Below are positions 51,748 to 59,568 of a DNA stretch of 64,000 nucleotides, in pieces (the first letter of the stretch is position 1; each line of letters opens with the position of its first letter). The translations under genes and the position numbers were made by a program. The stretch covers positions 1 to 64,000 of the forward strand of contig JADKGW010000002.1 in NCBI GenBank assembly GCA_016722075.1, in the 5' to 3' direction. The notes under the pieces were generated by a model that had not been told where the DNA came from, did not search any database, and was given only the letters and a program-made list of their open reading frames with translations. The DNA is from Candidatus Kouleothrix ribensis (GTDB lineage Bacteria > Chloroflexota > Chloroflexia > Chloroflexales > Roseiflexaceae).

Positions 51748-52689
51748 ATGAGCAGCAATACTCCGATAGGAATATTAGTTCTGGCTTACGGCACGCCCGA
51801 AACACTGGCCGATGTCGAGCCGTACTACACGCACATTCGCGGCGGGCGTACGCCCTCGCCCGAGCAGCTGGCCGACCTGATCTTCCGCTACCAGCAGGTT
51901 GGCGGGCAGACCCCGCTGTACCAGCTAACCAGGGGCGTGGCCGATCAGCTGCGCGCCCGGCTCGAGCGCGAGTTTCCCGGCCGCTACCGCGTGTACCTGG
52001 GCATGAAGCACTGGCACCCGTATATCGCCGAGGTTGTGCCGCAGATCGCCGCCGACGGCCTGCACGAGGTGGTGGGCCTGGTGCTGGCGCCACACTATTC
52101 GCGCTATAGCCTCGAGGGCTACCGCAGCTATACGCAGAAGGCGCTCGATCAGCTGGGCAACCCATTCCAGTTTCACTTTGTCGAGCACTGGCACGACCAC
52201 CCGCTGTTCCGCGCGCTGATCGCCGGCCGCATCCGCGCGGCGCTGGCCGAGTTCCCGCCCGAGGCGCAGGGCAAGGTCACGGTGCTGTTCAGCGCCCACA
52301 GCTTGCCCGCGAAGATCGTCGCCCAGGGCGACCCATACGTCGATCAGCTACACGAAAGCGCCGCCGGCATCGCTGAGCTGGCCGGCGTGTACGACCACCG
52401 CTTCTGCTTCCAGAGCGCCGCGCCCACGCCTGAGCCATGGCTCGGGCCTGATATCGTCGACTACCTGCAGACGCTCTACGATCAGGGCGCGCGCTACGTG
52501 CTGAGCGTGCCGTTCGGCTTTGTGGCCGAGCACCTCGAGGTGCTGTGGGATATCGACACCGAGGCGCAGCAGAAGGCGCACGAGCTGGGGCTGACCCTGC
52601 GGCGCATCCGCATGCCCAACGCCGACCCCGAGTTCGTCGAGGTGATCCGTGCGGTGGCGCTCGAGCATGCACCGGTGGCGTCGCAGTAG
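51748..52689 (+). CDS. hemH: Ferrochelatase
   Basis: A 313-residue enzyme that inserts Fe(II) into protoporphyrin IX or coproporphyrin III. It begins IGILVLAYGTPETLADVEPY, with HIRGGRTPSPEQ, VYLGMKHWHPYIAEVVPQIA, the metal-site histidine in VTVLFSAHSLPAKIV, and the conserved glutamate near FGFVAEHLEVLWDIDTEA. Given the neighbouring HemQ, the coproporphyrin-type role (CpfC) is probable. Length is normal. hemC follows 22 bases downstream. Confidence 0.93.
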   Translation: MSSNTPIGILVLAYGTPETLADVEPYYTHIRGGRTPSPEQLADLIFRYQQVGGQTPLYQLTRGVADQLRARLEREFPGRYRVYLGMKHWHPYIAEVVPQIAADGLHEVVGLVLAPHYSRYSLEGYRSYTQKALDQLGNPFQFHFVEHWHDHPLFRALIAGRIRAALAEFPPEAQGKVTVLFSAHSLPAKIVAQGDPYVDQLHESAAGIAELAGVYDHRFCFQSAAPTPEPWLGPDIVDYLQTLYDQGARYVLSVPFGFVAEHLEVLWDIDTEAQQKAHELGLTLRRIRMPNADPEFVEVIRAVALEHAPVASQ

Positions 52690-52711
52690 CCGATTTTGGA
52701 AGAAGGTACCT

Positions 52712-53674
52712 ATGAGCTACCGCTCAGACCAGCTCGTCGACCCGCCCGCAGCAGCGCTGCCCTCGCTGATCGTGATCGGCACGCGCAGCAGCAAGCTGGC
52801 GCTGGTGCAGACACACTTTGTGCGCGACACGCTGCTGGCCGCCTGGCCGGGCCTGACAGTTGGCGTCGAGCATATCACCACCAGGGGCGATATAGTGCTC
52901 GACCAGCCGCTCAGCATGATCGGCGACAAGGGCCTGTTCGTGACCGAGATCGAGCAGGCCATGCGCGCTGGCCGGGTCGATCTGGCTGTTCACAGCGCCA
53001 AGGATCTGCCCTCGGATCTGCCGCCCGACATGGCCCTGGCGGCGATCCCTGCACGCGAAGACCCGCGCGACGCGCTGGTGTCGCTGCACGGCGCACGGCT
53101 GGCCGAGCTGCCTGCCGGCGCGCGCGTAGGCACCAGCAGCCTGCGCCGGGCCTGCCAGCTGCGTGCGCTGCGGCCCGATCTGCAGATCGCCGACCTGCGC
53201 GGCAATGTCGATACGCGCCTGCGTAAGCTGCGCGCGGGCCAGTACGATGCGATCGTGCTGGCGGCGGCCGGGCTGCACCGGCTTGGGCTGGCCAGCACGA
53301 TCAGCGAGCTGCTCGCGCCCGAGCAGATGCTGCCGGCAGTGAGCCAGGGCGCGTTGGGCATCGAGATCCGCGCCGCCGATCCGGCCATCGCCGCGCTGCT
53401 GGCCCCGCTCGACGATCGCGCCACACGCACGGCGGTATCGGCCGAGCGAGCGTTCCTGGCGCGGATCGGCGGCGGCTGCCAGGTGCCGATCGCGGCCTAC
53501 GCGCGCCTGCAGGGCGACGCGCTGAGGCTGGATGCCATGATCGGCGCGCGCGACGGGCGCATGGTGCGCGGCGAGCGGTATGGCCCGGCCACCAGCCCGG
53601 CCGCGCTTGGTCGCGCGCTGGCCGATCAGCTGCTGGAGCACGGGGGCCGCGCGCTGCTCGAGCCAGCCGCCTGA
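52712..53674 (+). CDS. hemC: Porphobilinogen deaminase (hydroxymethylbilane synthase)
   Basis: A 320-residue enzyme that joins four porphobilinogens into hydroxymethylbilane. Key parts are VIGTRSSKLALVQTHFV, VDLAVHSAKDLPSDLPPDMA (catalytic Asp), GTSSLRRACQLRALRPDLQ, LRGNVDTRLRKLRAGQYDAI and ARIGGGCQVPIAAYA, whose Cys carries the dipyrromethane cofactor. A 15-residue N-terminal extension precedes the fold. AGAAGG stands before ATG 52712; the longer reading from 52649 would begin inside hemH. hemD follows after 75 bases. Confidence 0.95.
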   Translation: MSYRSDQLVDPPAAALPSLIVIGTRSSKLALVQTHFVRDTLLAAWPGLTVGVEHITTRGDIVLDQPLSMIGDKGLFVTEIEQAMRAGRVDLAVHSAKDLPSDLPPDMALAAIPAREDPRDALVSLHGARLAELPAGARVGTSSLRRACQLRALRPDLQIADLRGNVDTRLRKLRAGQYDAIVLAAAGLHRLGLASTISELLAPEQMLPAVSQGALGIEIRAADPAIAALLAPLDDRATRTAVSAERAFLARIGGGCQVPIAAYARLQGDALRLDAMIGARDGRMVRGERYGPATSPAALGRALADQLLEHGGRALLEPAA

Positions 53675-53749
53675 GCCTGTGCGCGATACCCCTGAGGGCC
53701 GGGGCGCGACGCAGGTCGCTTCCCGCCGTCACGCTACGAGGAAGCCTGT

Positions 53750-54556
53750 ATGGATCACCATCCACTCGCCGGGAAGCGCATCGTCGTCACGCGCCCGGCC
53801 CACCAGGCCGCCGCGCTACTGGCGCAGCTGCGCGCGCTGGGCGCCGAGCCGATCGCCTGCCCGGCGATCACAATCGCACCGCCGGCCGACATGGCCGCGC
53901 TCGATCAGGCGATTGGCCGGTTGGACAGCTACGACTGGCTGATCGTCACCAGTGTCAACGGCGTCCATGCGCTGCTTGGGCGCATGGCCGAGCTAGGCGC
54001 GGCGCCCACTGCGCTCACACACCTGGCGATCGGCGCGATCGGCCCGGCCACCGCCGCCGCGCTCGCAGAGTATCGGCTGCGTGCGGCATTCGTGCCGGGC
54101 GATTACGTGGCCGAGGCGATCGTAGCCGAGATCGGCGACGTGGCCGGCCAGCGTATGCTGCTGCCGCGCGCCGACATTGCCCGGCCGGCGCTGGCCGACG
54201 GGCTGCGCGCCAGGGGCGCGCTGGTCGACAATATCGCGGCCTATCGCACGGTGCCGGCTGCCGGCGTGGGTGGCCTGGCCCACCAGCTGCGCGCCGGCGC
54301 GCTCGACGCGCTGACCTTCACCAGCTCATCGACCGTGCGCTACCTGCTCGACGGCCTGGCCGCCACCGGGTTCGCGCGCGCTGAAGCCGTCGCGGCGCTC
54401 AACCAGGCTGCAATCATCTGCATCGGCCCGATCACCGCCGACACCGCGCGGGCCGAGGGGTTGCGCGTGGATGCCGAGGCGCGCATATACACCGAAGACG
54501 GCCTGGTGGCCGCACTTGTCGCGTGGTTCAGCAGACCAGGACAGTTGCAGGTTTGA
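53750..54556 (+). CDS. hemD: Uroporphyrinogen-III synthase
   Basis: A 268-residue two-domain enzyme that cyclises hydroxymethylbilane with inversion of ring D. HemD is poorly conserved; recognisable parts are GKRIVVTRPAHQAAALLAQL, SYDWLIVTSVNGVHALLGRM, IGAIGPATAAALAEYRLRA, VAGQRMLLPRADIARPALAD, DALTFTSSSTVRYLLDGLA and IICIGPITADTARAEGLRVD. The order hemC-hemD supports the call. ATG 53750 has GAGGAAGC just before. The first IS copy begins 41 bases after its stop. Confidence 0.9.
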   Translation: MDHHPLAGKRIVVTRPAHQAAALLAQLRALGAEPIACPAITIAPPADMAALDQAIGRLDSYDWLIVTSVNGVHALLGRMAELGAAPTALTHLAIGAIGPATAAALAEYRLRAAFVPGDYVAEAIVAEIGDVAGQRMLLPRADIARPALADGLRARGALVDNIAAYRTVPAAGVGGLAHQLRAGALDALTFTSSSTVRYLLDGLAATGFARAEAVAALNQAAIICIGPITADTARAEGLRVDAEARIYTEDGLVAALVAWFSRPGQLQV

Positions 54557-54597
54557 ACGTTCGCAGGTTCGCACGTGAGAACGTTTGCACGTTATCA

Positions 54598-56094
54598 CCT
54601 AGATTTGGCCCCAATTGATGGCGATGTGCTGGGGCCGTAGGCGCACATCCAAGCTACGGGCGAGATTGCGGACGCGTGGGGCGCGTTGGTTCAGCACCAC
54701 TTCCACAATCCGCCCACGGGCATTGTGGACGAGAAAGCCGCTGATATGGAAGATATCGCGCACCATCCGTTTGAGGCCATAGCGGCGCAGCTTGGGCTCG
54801 TGATCGCTCAGCCACTGGCGCGCCCAGACGATCACGTTATGGGCCAGGCTGCCCAGCAGCGTGAGCATCTGTTGCGCGGCGAACCGCTTCTTGCTCCGTT
54901 TCGTCAGGCCGATGCCCTGCTTGTCGTCCTTGAAGCTCGTCTCGACCCCACCACCACGCATGTCGTAGCACTGCACATACGCCAGCAGTACCGCCTGATG
55001 GTCCAAGACCTGCGCCTGGGGCTGGTTCGTTTCGGCAATCACATCAGCCGCCAGCAGGGTCGTGATGATCACCGCATACTCCCACTGCCCGTTCTTCTGC
55101 TTCCAGCGGACGGCGATCCGCCCGACCGGACGCACGTATTCGGGCGCGGGCGTCGCCACCCACCCGACCTGGCGTCCTGCGATCTGCGGGTCATCGATCC
55201 ATTCCGTCACGCTCACGCCCAGCTTGCGCGCCCGCTGGCGCGAGTAATCTTTGGTGAGGATGTGATAGCCGCGCGCCAACGCCCAGTTGATGTCGTCGAT
55301 ACTGCCGCCGCCCGAGTCGATGCGCAGGATGGTGCGCTGGCGTTTGGCCTCGTCCAGCTCCAGCACTTGCTCGGCCGCGTTGACCAGGGGGATCAGCGCT
55401 TTGGTCAGCCCGACCGTGCCCGCAAAGAGTTGATCGGTCACAATCTCACCATAGCGACTGGCCAGCACGCGCCCGAGCTGGCGCCCGCGGCGGTTGCGCT
55501 GGTTGGCGAAATAGCCTTTGGTGGCCAGCGCGGCTTTCGAGCCACAGGGCATGCCGCTCAGATCGACATCCAGCAATTGGTACTGGCGGGCGTAGGCATG
55601 CCGATAGCCCCGGCTGTGCTGGCGATAGATGATGGTCAGTGCCGCCGTCAACTGCTGCACGTTGGTCGCGGTGCAGGCGTTCAATGTCGCCTGAATGCTC
55701 GATTGCTCGGCACAGGCCTCCCGGCCAAACGCCTCCTGCAAGGCGCGATCGCTCCGCAGCAGCGTATTGGCCTCCACGATGCCGTGGGCACCGGCCAGAA
55801 TGGTGACCAAGGCATCAGTCAGTTTGTCCATGGGCGTATGGATGACCGTCTTCTGCACAATCTTCACCTGTTCCCGCACCGGCACCAAGAAATCGATCTG
55901 CCGCAGATACAGCCCCAATGCAGCCAGCGATGCGACAGGCGTAAAGGTCGTGGTCGGCGCCGTGGTAGACTGGGCCATGATGAGCCTCCTTTTTCGTGAC
56001 GGTGAAATCCCGAAAAGGTATGGCTCATCATGCATTTTTCTGCAACCGCATTACGCCCAGCGGCATCGTGTCGCCAATTGGAGCCAAAACTAGG
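54598..56094 (-). mobile_element. IS1380-like insertion sequence, copy 1
   Basis: A 1497-bp element with imperfect inverted ends CCTAGATTTGGCCCCAATTG (left) and CCTAGTTTTGGCTCCAATTG (right, read inward), flanked by a 5-bp target duplication TATCA (54593-54597 and 56095-56099). It is inserted between hemD and hemB with its transposase on the minus strand. It differs from copy 2 by a single base. Confidence 0.9.
54599..55978 (-). CDS. DDE transposase, IS1380-like (intact)
   Basis: A 459-residue transposase. Candidate catalytic parts are YQLLDVDLSGMPCGSKAALA (first Asp), ILRIDSGGGSIDDINWALAR (second Asp) and YDMRGGGVETSFKDDKQGI (Glu), with NVIVWARQWLSDHEPKLRRY near the end. Layout and 5-bp duplications fit the IS1380 group, although IS4 superfamily in general is safer. 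ATG 55978 follows AAAGGAGGCTCATC, a strong ribosome site; the 19 extra residues of the longer frame are discarded. The stop codon TAG lies inside the terminal inverted repeat. This copy appears functional. Confidence 0.88.
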   Translation of the reverse strand: MAQSTTAPTTTFTPVASLAALGLYLRQIDFLVPVREQVKIVQKTVIHTPMDKLTDALVTILAGAHGIVEANTLLRSDRALQEAFGREACAEQSSIQATLNACTATNVQQLTAALTIIYRQHSRGYRHAYARQYQLLDVDLSGMPCGSKAALATKGYFANQRNRRGRQLGRVLASRYGEIVTDQLFAGTVGLTKALIPLVNAAEQVLELDEAKRQRTILRIDSGGGSIDDINWALARGYHILTKDYSRQRARKLGVSVTEWIDDPQIAGRQVGWVATPAPEYVRPVGRIAVRWKQKNGQWEYAVIITTLLAADVIAETNQPQAQVLDHQAVLLAYVQCYDMRGGGVETSFKDDKQGIGLTKRSKKRFAAQQMLTLLGSLAHNVIVWARQWLSDHEPKLRRYGLKRMVRDIFHISGFLVHNARGRIVEVVLNQRAPRVRNLARSLDVRLRPQHIAINWGQI

Positions 56095-56099
56095 TATCA

Positions 56100-56359
56100 A
56101 CCTGAAGCACCCGGTCACCTGACAAGATGACACGATGACAAGATGGCCTTCGGGGCAGAATAGGCATCGGGCCATCGGGCCATCGGGGCATCATGTCACC
56201 TGACAAGATGACAAGATGACAAGATGGCCTTCGGCACAGAATAGGCATCATGTCATCGTGTCACCTGACAAGATGACAAGATGACAAGATGACAAGATGG
56301 CCTTCGGCACAGAATAGGCATCGGGCCATCGGGGCATCATGTCACCTGACAAGATGACA
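56100..56359. repeat. Hairpin-repeat array between the two IS copies
   Basis: Blocks of GACAAGATG units lead into cores of the form GGCCTTCGGCACAGAATAGGC (starting 56145, 56226 and 56299) followed by ATCATGTCATCGTGTCACCT-type units of opposite sense. Each block is 65-80 bases. The right-hand edge TGACA is the target duplication of IS copy 2, so this array was continuous with 57861-58165 before the insertion. Confidence 0.85.
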
Positions 56360-57855
56360 CCTAGTTTTGGCTCCAATTGGCGACACGATGCCGCTGGGCG
56401 TAATGCGGTTGCAGAAAAATGCATGATGAGCCATACCTTTTCGGGATTTCACCGTCACGAAAAAGGAGGCTCATCATGGCCCAGTCTACCACGGCGCCGA
56501 CCACGACCTTTACGCCTGTCGCATCGCTGGCTGCATTGGGGCTGTATCTGCGGCAGATCGATTTCTTGGTGCCGGTGCGGGAACAGGTGAAGATTGTGCA
56601 GAAGACGGTCATCCATACGCCCATGGACAAACTGACTGATGCCTTGGTCACCATTCTGGCCGGTGCCCACGGCATCGTGGAGGCCAATACGCTGCTGCGG
56701 AGCGATCGCGCCTTGCAGGAGGCGTTTGGCCGGGAGGCCTGTGCCGAGCAATCGAGCATTCAGGCGACATTGAACGCCTGCACCGCGACCAACGTGCAGC
56801 AGTTGACGGCGGCACTGACCATCATCTATCGCCAGCACAGCCGGGGCTATCGGCATGCCTACGCCCGCCAGTACCAATTGCTGGATGTCGATCTGAGCGG
56901 CATGCCCTGTGGCTCGAAAGCCGCGCTGGCCACCAAAGGCTATTTCGCCAACCAGCGCAACCGCCGCGGGCGCCAGCTCGGGCGCGTGCTGGCCAGTCGC
57001 TATGGTGAGATTGTGACCGATCAACTCTTTGCGGGCACGGTCGGGCTGACCAAAGCGCTGATCCCCTGGTCAACGCGGCCGAGCAAGTGCTGGAGCTGGA
57101 CGAGGCCAAACGCCAGCGCACCATCCTGCGCATCGACTCGGGCGGCGGCAGTATCGACGACATCAACTGGGCGTTGGCGCGCGGCTATCACATCCTCACC
57201 AAAGATTACTCGCGCCAGCGGGCGCGCAAGCTGGGCGTGAGCGTGACGGAATGGATCGATGACCCGCAGATCGCAGGACGCCAGGTCGGGTGGGTGGCGA
57301 CGCCCGCGCCCGAATACGTGCGTCCGGTCGGGCGGATCGCCGTCCGCTGGAAGCAGAAGAACGGGCAGTGGGAGTATGCGGTGATCATCACGACCCTGCT
57401 GGCGGCTGATGTGATTGCCGAAACGAACCAGCCCCAGGCGCAGGTCTTGGACCATCAGGCGGTACTGCTGGCGTATGTGCAGTGCTACGACATGCGTGGT
57501 GGTGGGGTCGAGACGAGCTTCAAGGACGACAAGCAGGGCATCGGCCTGACGAAACGGAGCAAGAAGCGGTTCGCCGCGCAACAGATGCTCACGCTGCTGG
57601 GCAGCCTGGCCCATAACGTGATCGTCTGGGCGCGCCAGTGGCTGAGCGATCACGAGCCCAAGCTGCGCCGCTATGGCCTCAAACGGATGGTGCGCGATAT
57701 CTTCCATATCAGCGGCTTTCTCGTCCACAATGCCCGTGGGCGGATTGTGGAAGTGGTGCTGAACCAACGCGCCCCACGCGTCCGCAATCTCGCCCGTAGC
57801 TTGGATGTGCGCCTACGGCCCCAGCACATCGCCATCAATTGGGGCCAAATCTAGG
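56360..57855 (+). mobile_element. IS1380-like insertion sequence, copy 2 (inverted)
   Basis: A 1496-bp element, the inverted twin of copy 1 with the same ends, flanked by TGACA duplications (56355-56359 and 57856-57860). It landed in the repeat array. One C is missing from the run of five at 57063-57066 relative to copy 1, breaking the transposase frame. Confidence 0.9.
56476..57854 (+). pseudogene. IS1380-like transposase, single-base deletion
   Basis: Identical to the copy 1 transposase except that GATCCCCCTGG has become GATCCCCTGG near 57063. The frame is lost after GLTKALIP and resumes in another frame from LELDEAKRQRTILRIDSGGG to the end. Its length is 1379 bases, one short of the 1380 of copy 1. 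A homopolymer deletion is a common sequencing error, so the copy may be intact in the cell; otherwise it depends on copy 1's transposase acting in trans. Confidence 0.85.
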
Positions 57856-57860
57856 TGACA

Positions 57861-58165
57861 AGATGACAAGATGGCTTTCGGCACAGAATAGGCATCGGGG
57901 CATCGGGGCATCCGGTCACCTGACAAGATGACAAGATGACAAGATGGCTTTCGGCACAGAATAGGCATCGGGGCATCATGTCACCTGACAAGATGACAAG
58001 ATGACAAGATGGCTTTCGGCACAGAATAGGCATCGTGTCATCATGTCACCTGACAAGATGACAAGATGACAAGATGGCTTTCGGCACAGAATAGGCATCG
58101 TGTCATCATGTCATCGTGTCATCATGTCATCGTGTCACCCGGTCACCCGGTCATCGTGTCACCCA
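57861..58165. repeat. Hairpin-repeat array upstream of hemB
   Basis: Four cores GGCTTTCGGCACAGAATAGGC begin at 57873, 57946, 58011 and 58076 (spacings 73, 65, 65), each preceded by GACAAGATG units and followed by opposite-sense GTCATC/GTCACC units. The last part (58100-58165) is plain GTCATCATGTCATCGTG. hemB's ribosome site follows at once. The T in GGCTTT distinguishes these cores from the GGCCTT ones before the IS. Confidence 0.85.
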
Positions 58166-58187
58166 GTCACCCCAGAGGAGATTTCTC

Positions 58188-59168
58188 ATGTCGCTGCTGT
58201 TCCGCCCGCGCCGGTTGCGCCGTACGCCGACTCTGCGCCGTATGGTGCGCGAGACGATGCTGAGCGCGAACGACCTGATCGCGCCGCTGTTTATCGCCGA
58301 GGGCCACGGCATCGTGCGGCCGATCGGCTCGATGCCCGGCCACGCCCAGCGCTCGCCCGACCAGATCGACGGCGAGATCGACGATCTGGGGGAGCTGGGC
58401 GTGCCGGCGGTGCTGCTGTTCGGCATTCCCATGCACAAAGACGCCCAGGGCAGTGGCGCGTGGACCGCCGACGGCCCGGTGCCTAGCGCAATCCGCAACG
58501 TCAAGCGCCGCGCCCCCGAGCTGCTGGTGCTGGCCGACGTGTGTATGTGCGAGTATACCGACCACGGCCACTGCGGCGTGCTCGCGCCGGGCGGCGGCGA
58601 TGTGCTGAACGACCCGACGCTCGACCTGCTGGCGCGCGCGGCCGTGGCCTATGCCGACGCCGGCGCCGATATTGTGGCACCTAGCGCGATGATGGACGGC
58701 CAGGTCGCGGCGATCCGCGCCGCGCTCGACGCCGCCGGCCACCAGGATGTGCCGATCATGGCCTACGCCGCCAAGTTCGCCTCGGCGTTCTACGGGCCAT
58801 TCCGCGAAGCTGCCGAAAGTACGCCGCAGTTCGGCGACCGGCGCGCCTACCAGATCGACCCGGCCAACGCGCGCGAGGCACTGCGCGAGGTGGCGCTCGA
58901 TGTCGCCGAAGGCGCCGATATGCTCATGGTCAAGCCGGCCGGCGCCTACCTCGACATCATCAGTGCGGTGCGCTCACGCTACCAACTGCCGCTGGCGGCC
59001 TACCAGGTGAGCGGCGAATATGCTATGATCAAGGCCGCCGCGCAGAACGGCTGGATCGACGAGCGCCGCGCCGCGATCGAGAGCCTGATCGCGATCAAGC
59101 GCGCCGGCGCCGACATGATCATCAGCTACTACGCCAAAGAGGCCCTGCGCTGGCTGGCCCAGGAGTAG
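58188..59168 (+). CDS. hemB: Delta-aminolevulinic acid dehydratase (porphobilinogen synthase)
   Basis: A 326-residue enzyme that condenses two 5-aminolevulinates to porphobilinogen. The metal-site cysteines lie in VCMCEYTDHGHCGVL, showing the zinc-type Cys triplet. The two Schiff-base lysines are in YAAKFASAFYGPFREA and MLMVKPAGAYLDII. RRLRRTPTLRRMVRETMLS and SAMMDGQVAAIR are typical. ATG 58188 follows AGAGGAGATTTCTC. It is separated from hemC/hemD by two IS copies and repeats, so it now likely depends on its own or a repeat-embedded promoter. Confidence 0.95.
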   Translation: MSLLFRPRRLRRTPTLRRMVRETMLSANDLIAPLFIAEGHGIVRPIGSMPGHAQRSPDQIDGEIDDLGELGVPAVLLFGIPMHKDAQGSGAWTADGPVPSAIRNVKRRAPELLVLADVCMCEYTDHGHCGVLAPGGGDVLNDPTLDLLARAAVAYADAGADIVAPSAMMDGQVAAIRAALDAAGHQDVPIMAYAAKFASAFYGPFREAAESTPQFGDRRAYQIDPANAREALREVALDVAEGADMLMVKPAGAYLDIISAVRSRYQLPLAAYQVSGEYAMIKAAAQNGWIDERRAAIESLIAIKRAGADMIISYYAKEALRWLAQE

Positions 59169-59568
59169 CTTGCGGCTGGTGGTTGCGCTCTTGCACTGCC
59201 GGCGGCAGGCACTCGTGCGAATGGCACGAGTGACGCGGTGGCATTTTGTGGCAGGCGAGCTGCCACGTTTTGCCTGCGGCAGCGCGGTACGCTTCGAGTA
59301 TAGTGCTCTGATTGCGGGGCAAAGCGCCACAATCGAAGCACAGAAAAAACGCGAGTACCCTGCCGCAGGCACATCCGGCACGATACGCCGGTCGCCGCCT
59401 AAGCCCTGTGCATGACTCCTTACGCGGCGGCCTGCGTTAGGCGCTGCGTGAGTCTGTGGCAGCATGGTGCTACACGCAAAACGCGCAGCACCTGAATGGA
59501 TCGGCTACTGCTCTGCCGAAGGCACGCAAGGCTTCTGCGGCGCAGCTGCCGATCAGAGGCACCAGCCC
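59169..59568. other. 400-bp gap with hairpins and a palindromic repeat element
   Basis: No gene is recognised. CACTCGTGC/GCACGAGTG at 59210-59232 forms a 9-bp hairpin after hemB, with GGCATTTTG soon after, a plausible terminator. A nested palindrome occupies 59271-59371: TGCCTGCGGCAG, GGTAC and GCTTCGA on the left are matched in mirror order by TCGAAGC, GTACC and CTGCCGCAGGCA. Its left half resembles the dispersed repeat at 11908-11930. TGCTCTGCCGAAGGC at 59510-59524 is another fragment. Confidence 0.6.

Noticed and set aside
54598..57855. Inverted IS pair as a composite transposon carrying cargo
   Set aside because: Only 260 bp of repeats lie between the copies, and each copy has its own target duplication rather than one shared by the whole.
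50115..58165. Arrays of regular repeats might be CRISPR
   Set aside because: Units are 9 bp, contain no unique spacers, alternate in orientation, and no cas genes are near.
56105..58165. Retron or group II intron RNA in the repeat region
   Set aside because: No reverse transcriptase is encoded and the repeats lack intron domain features.
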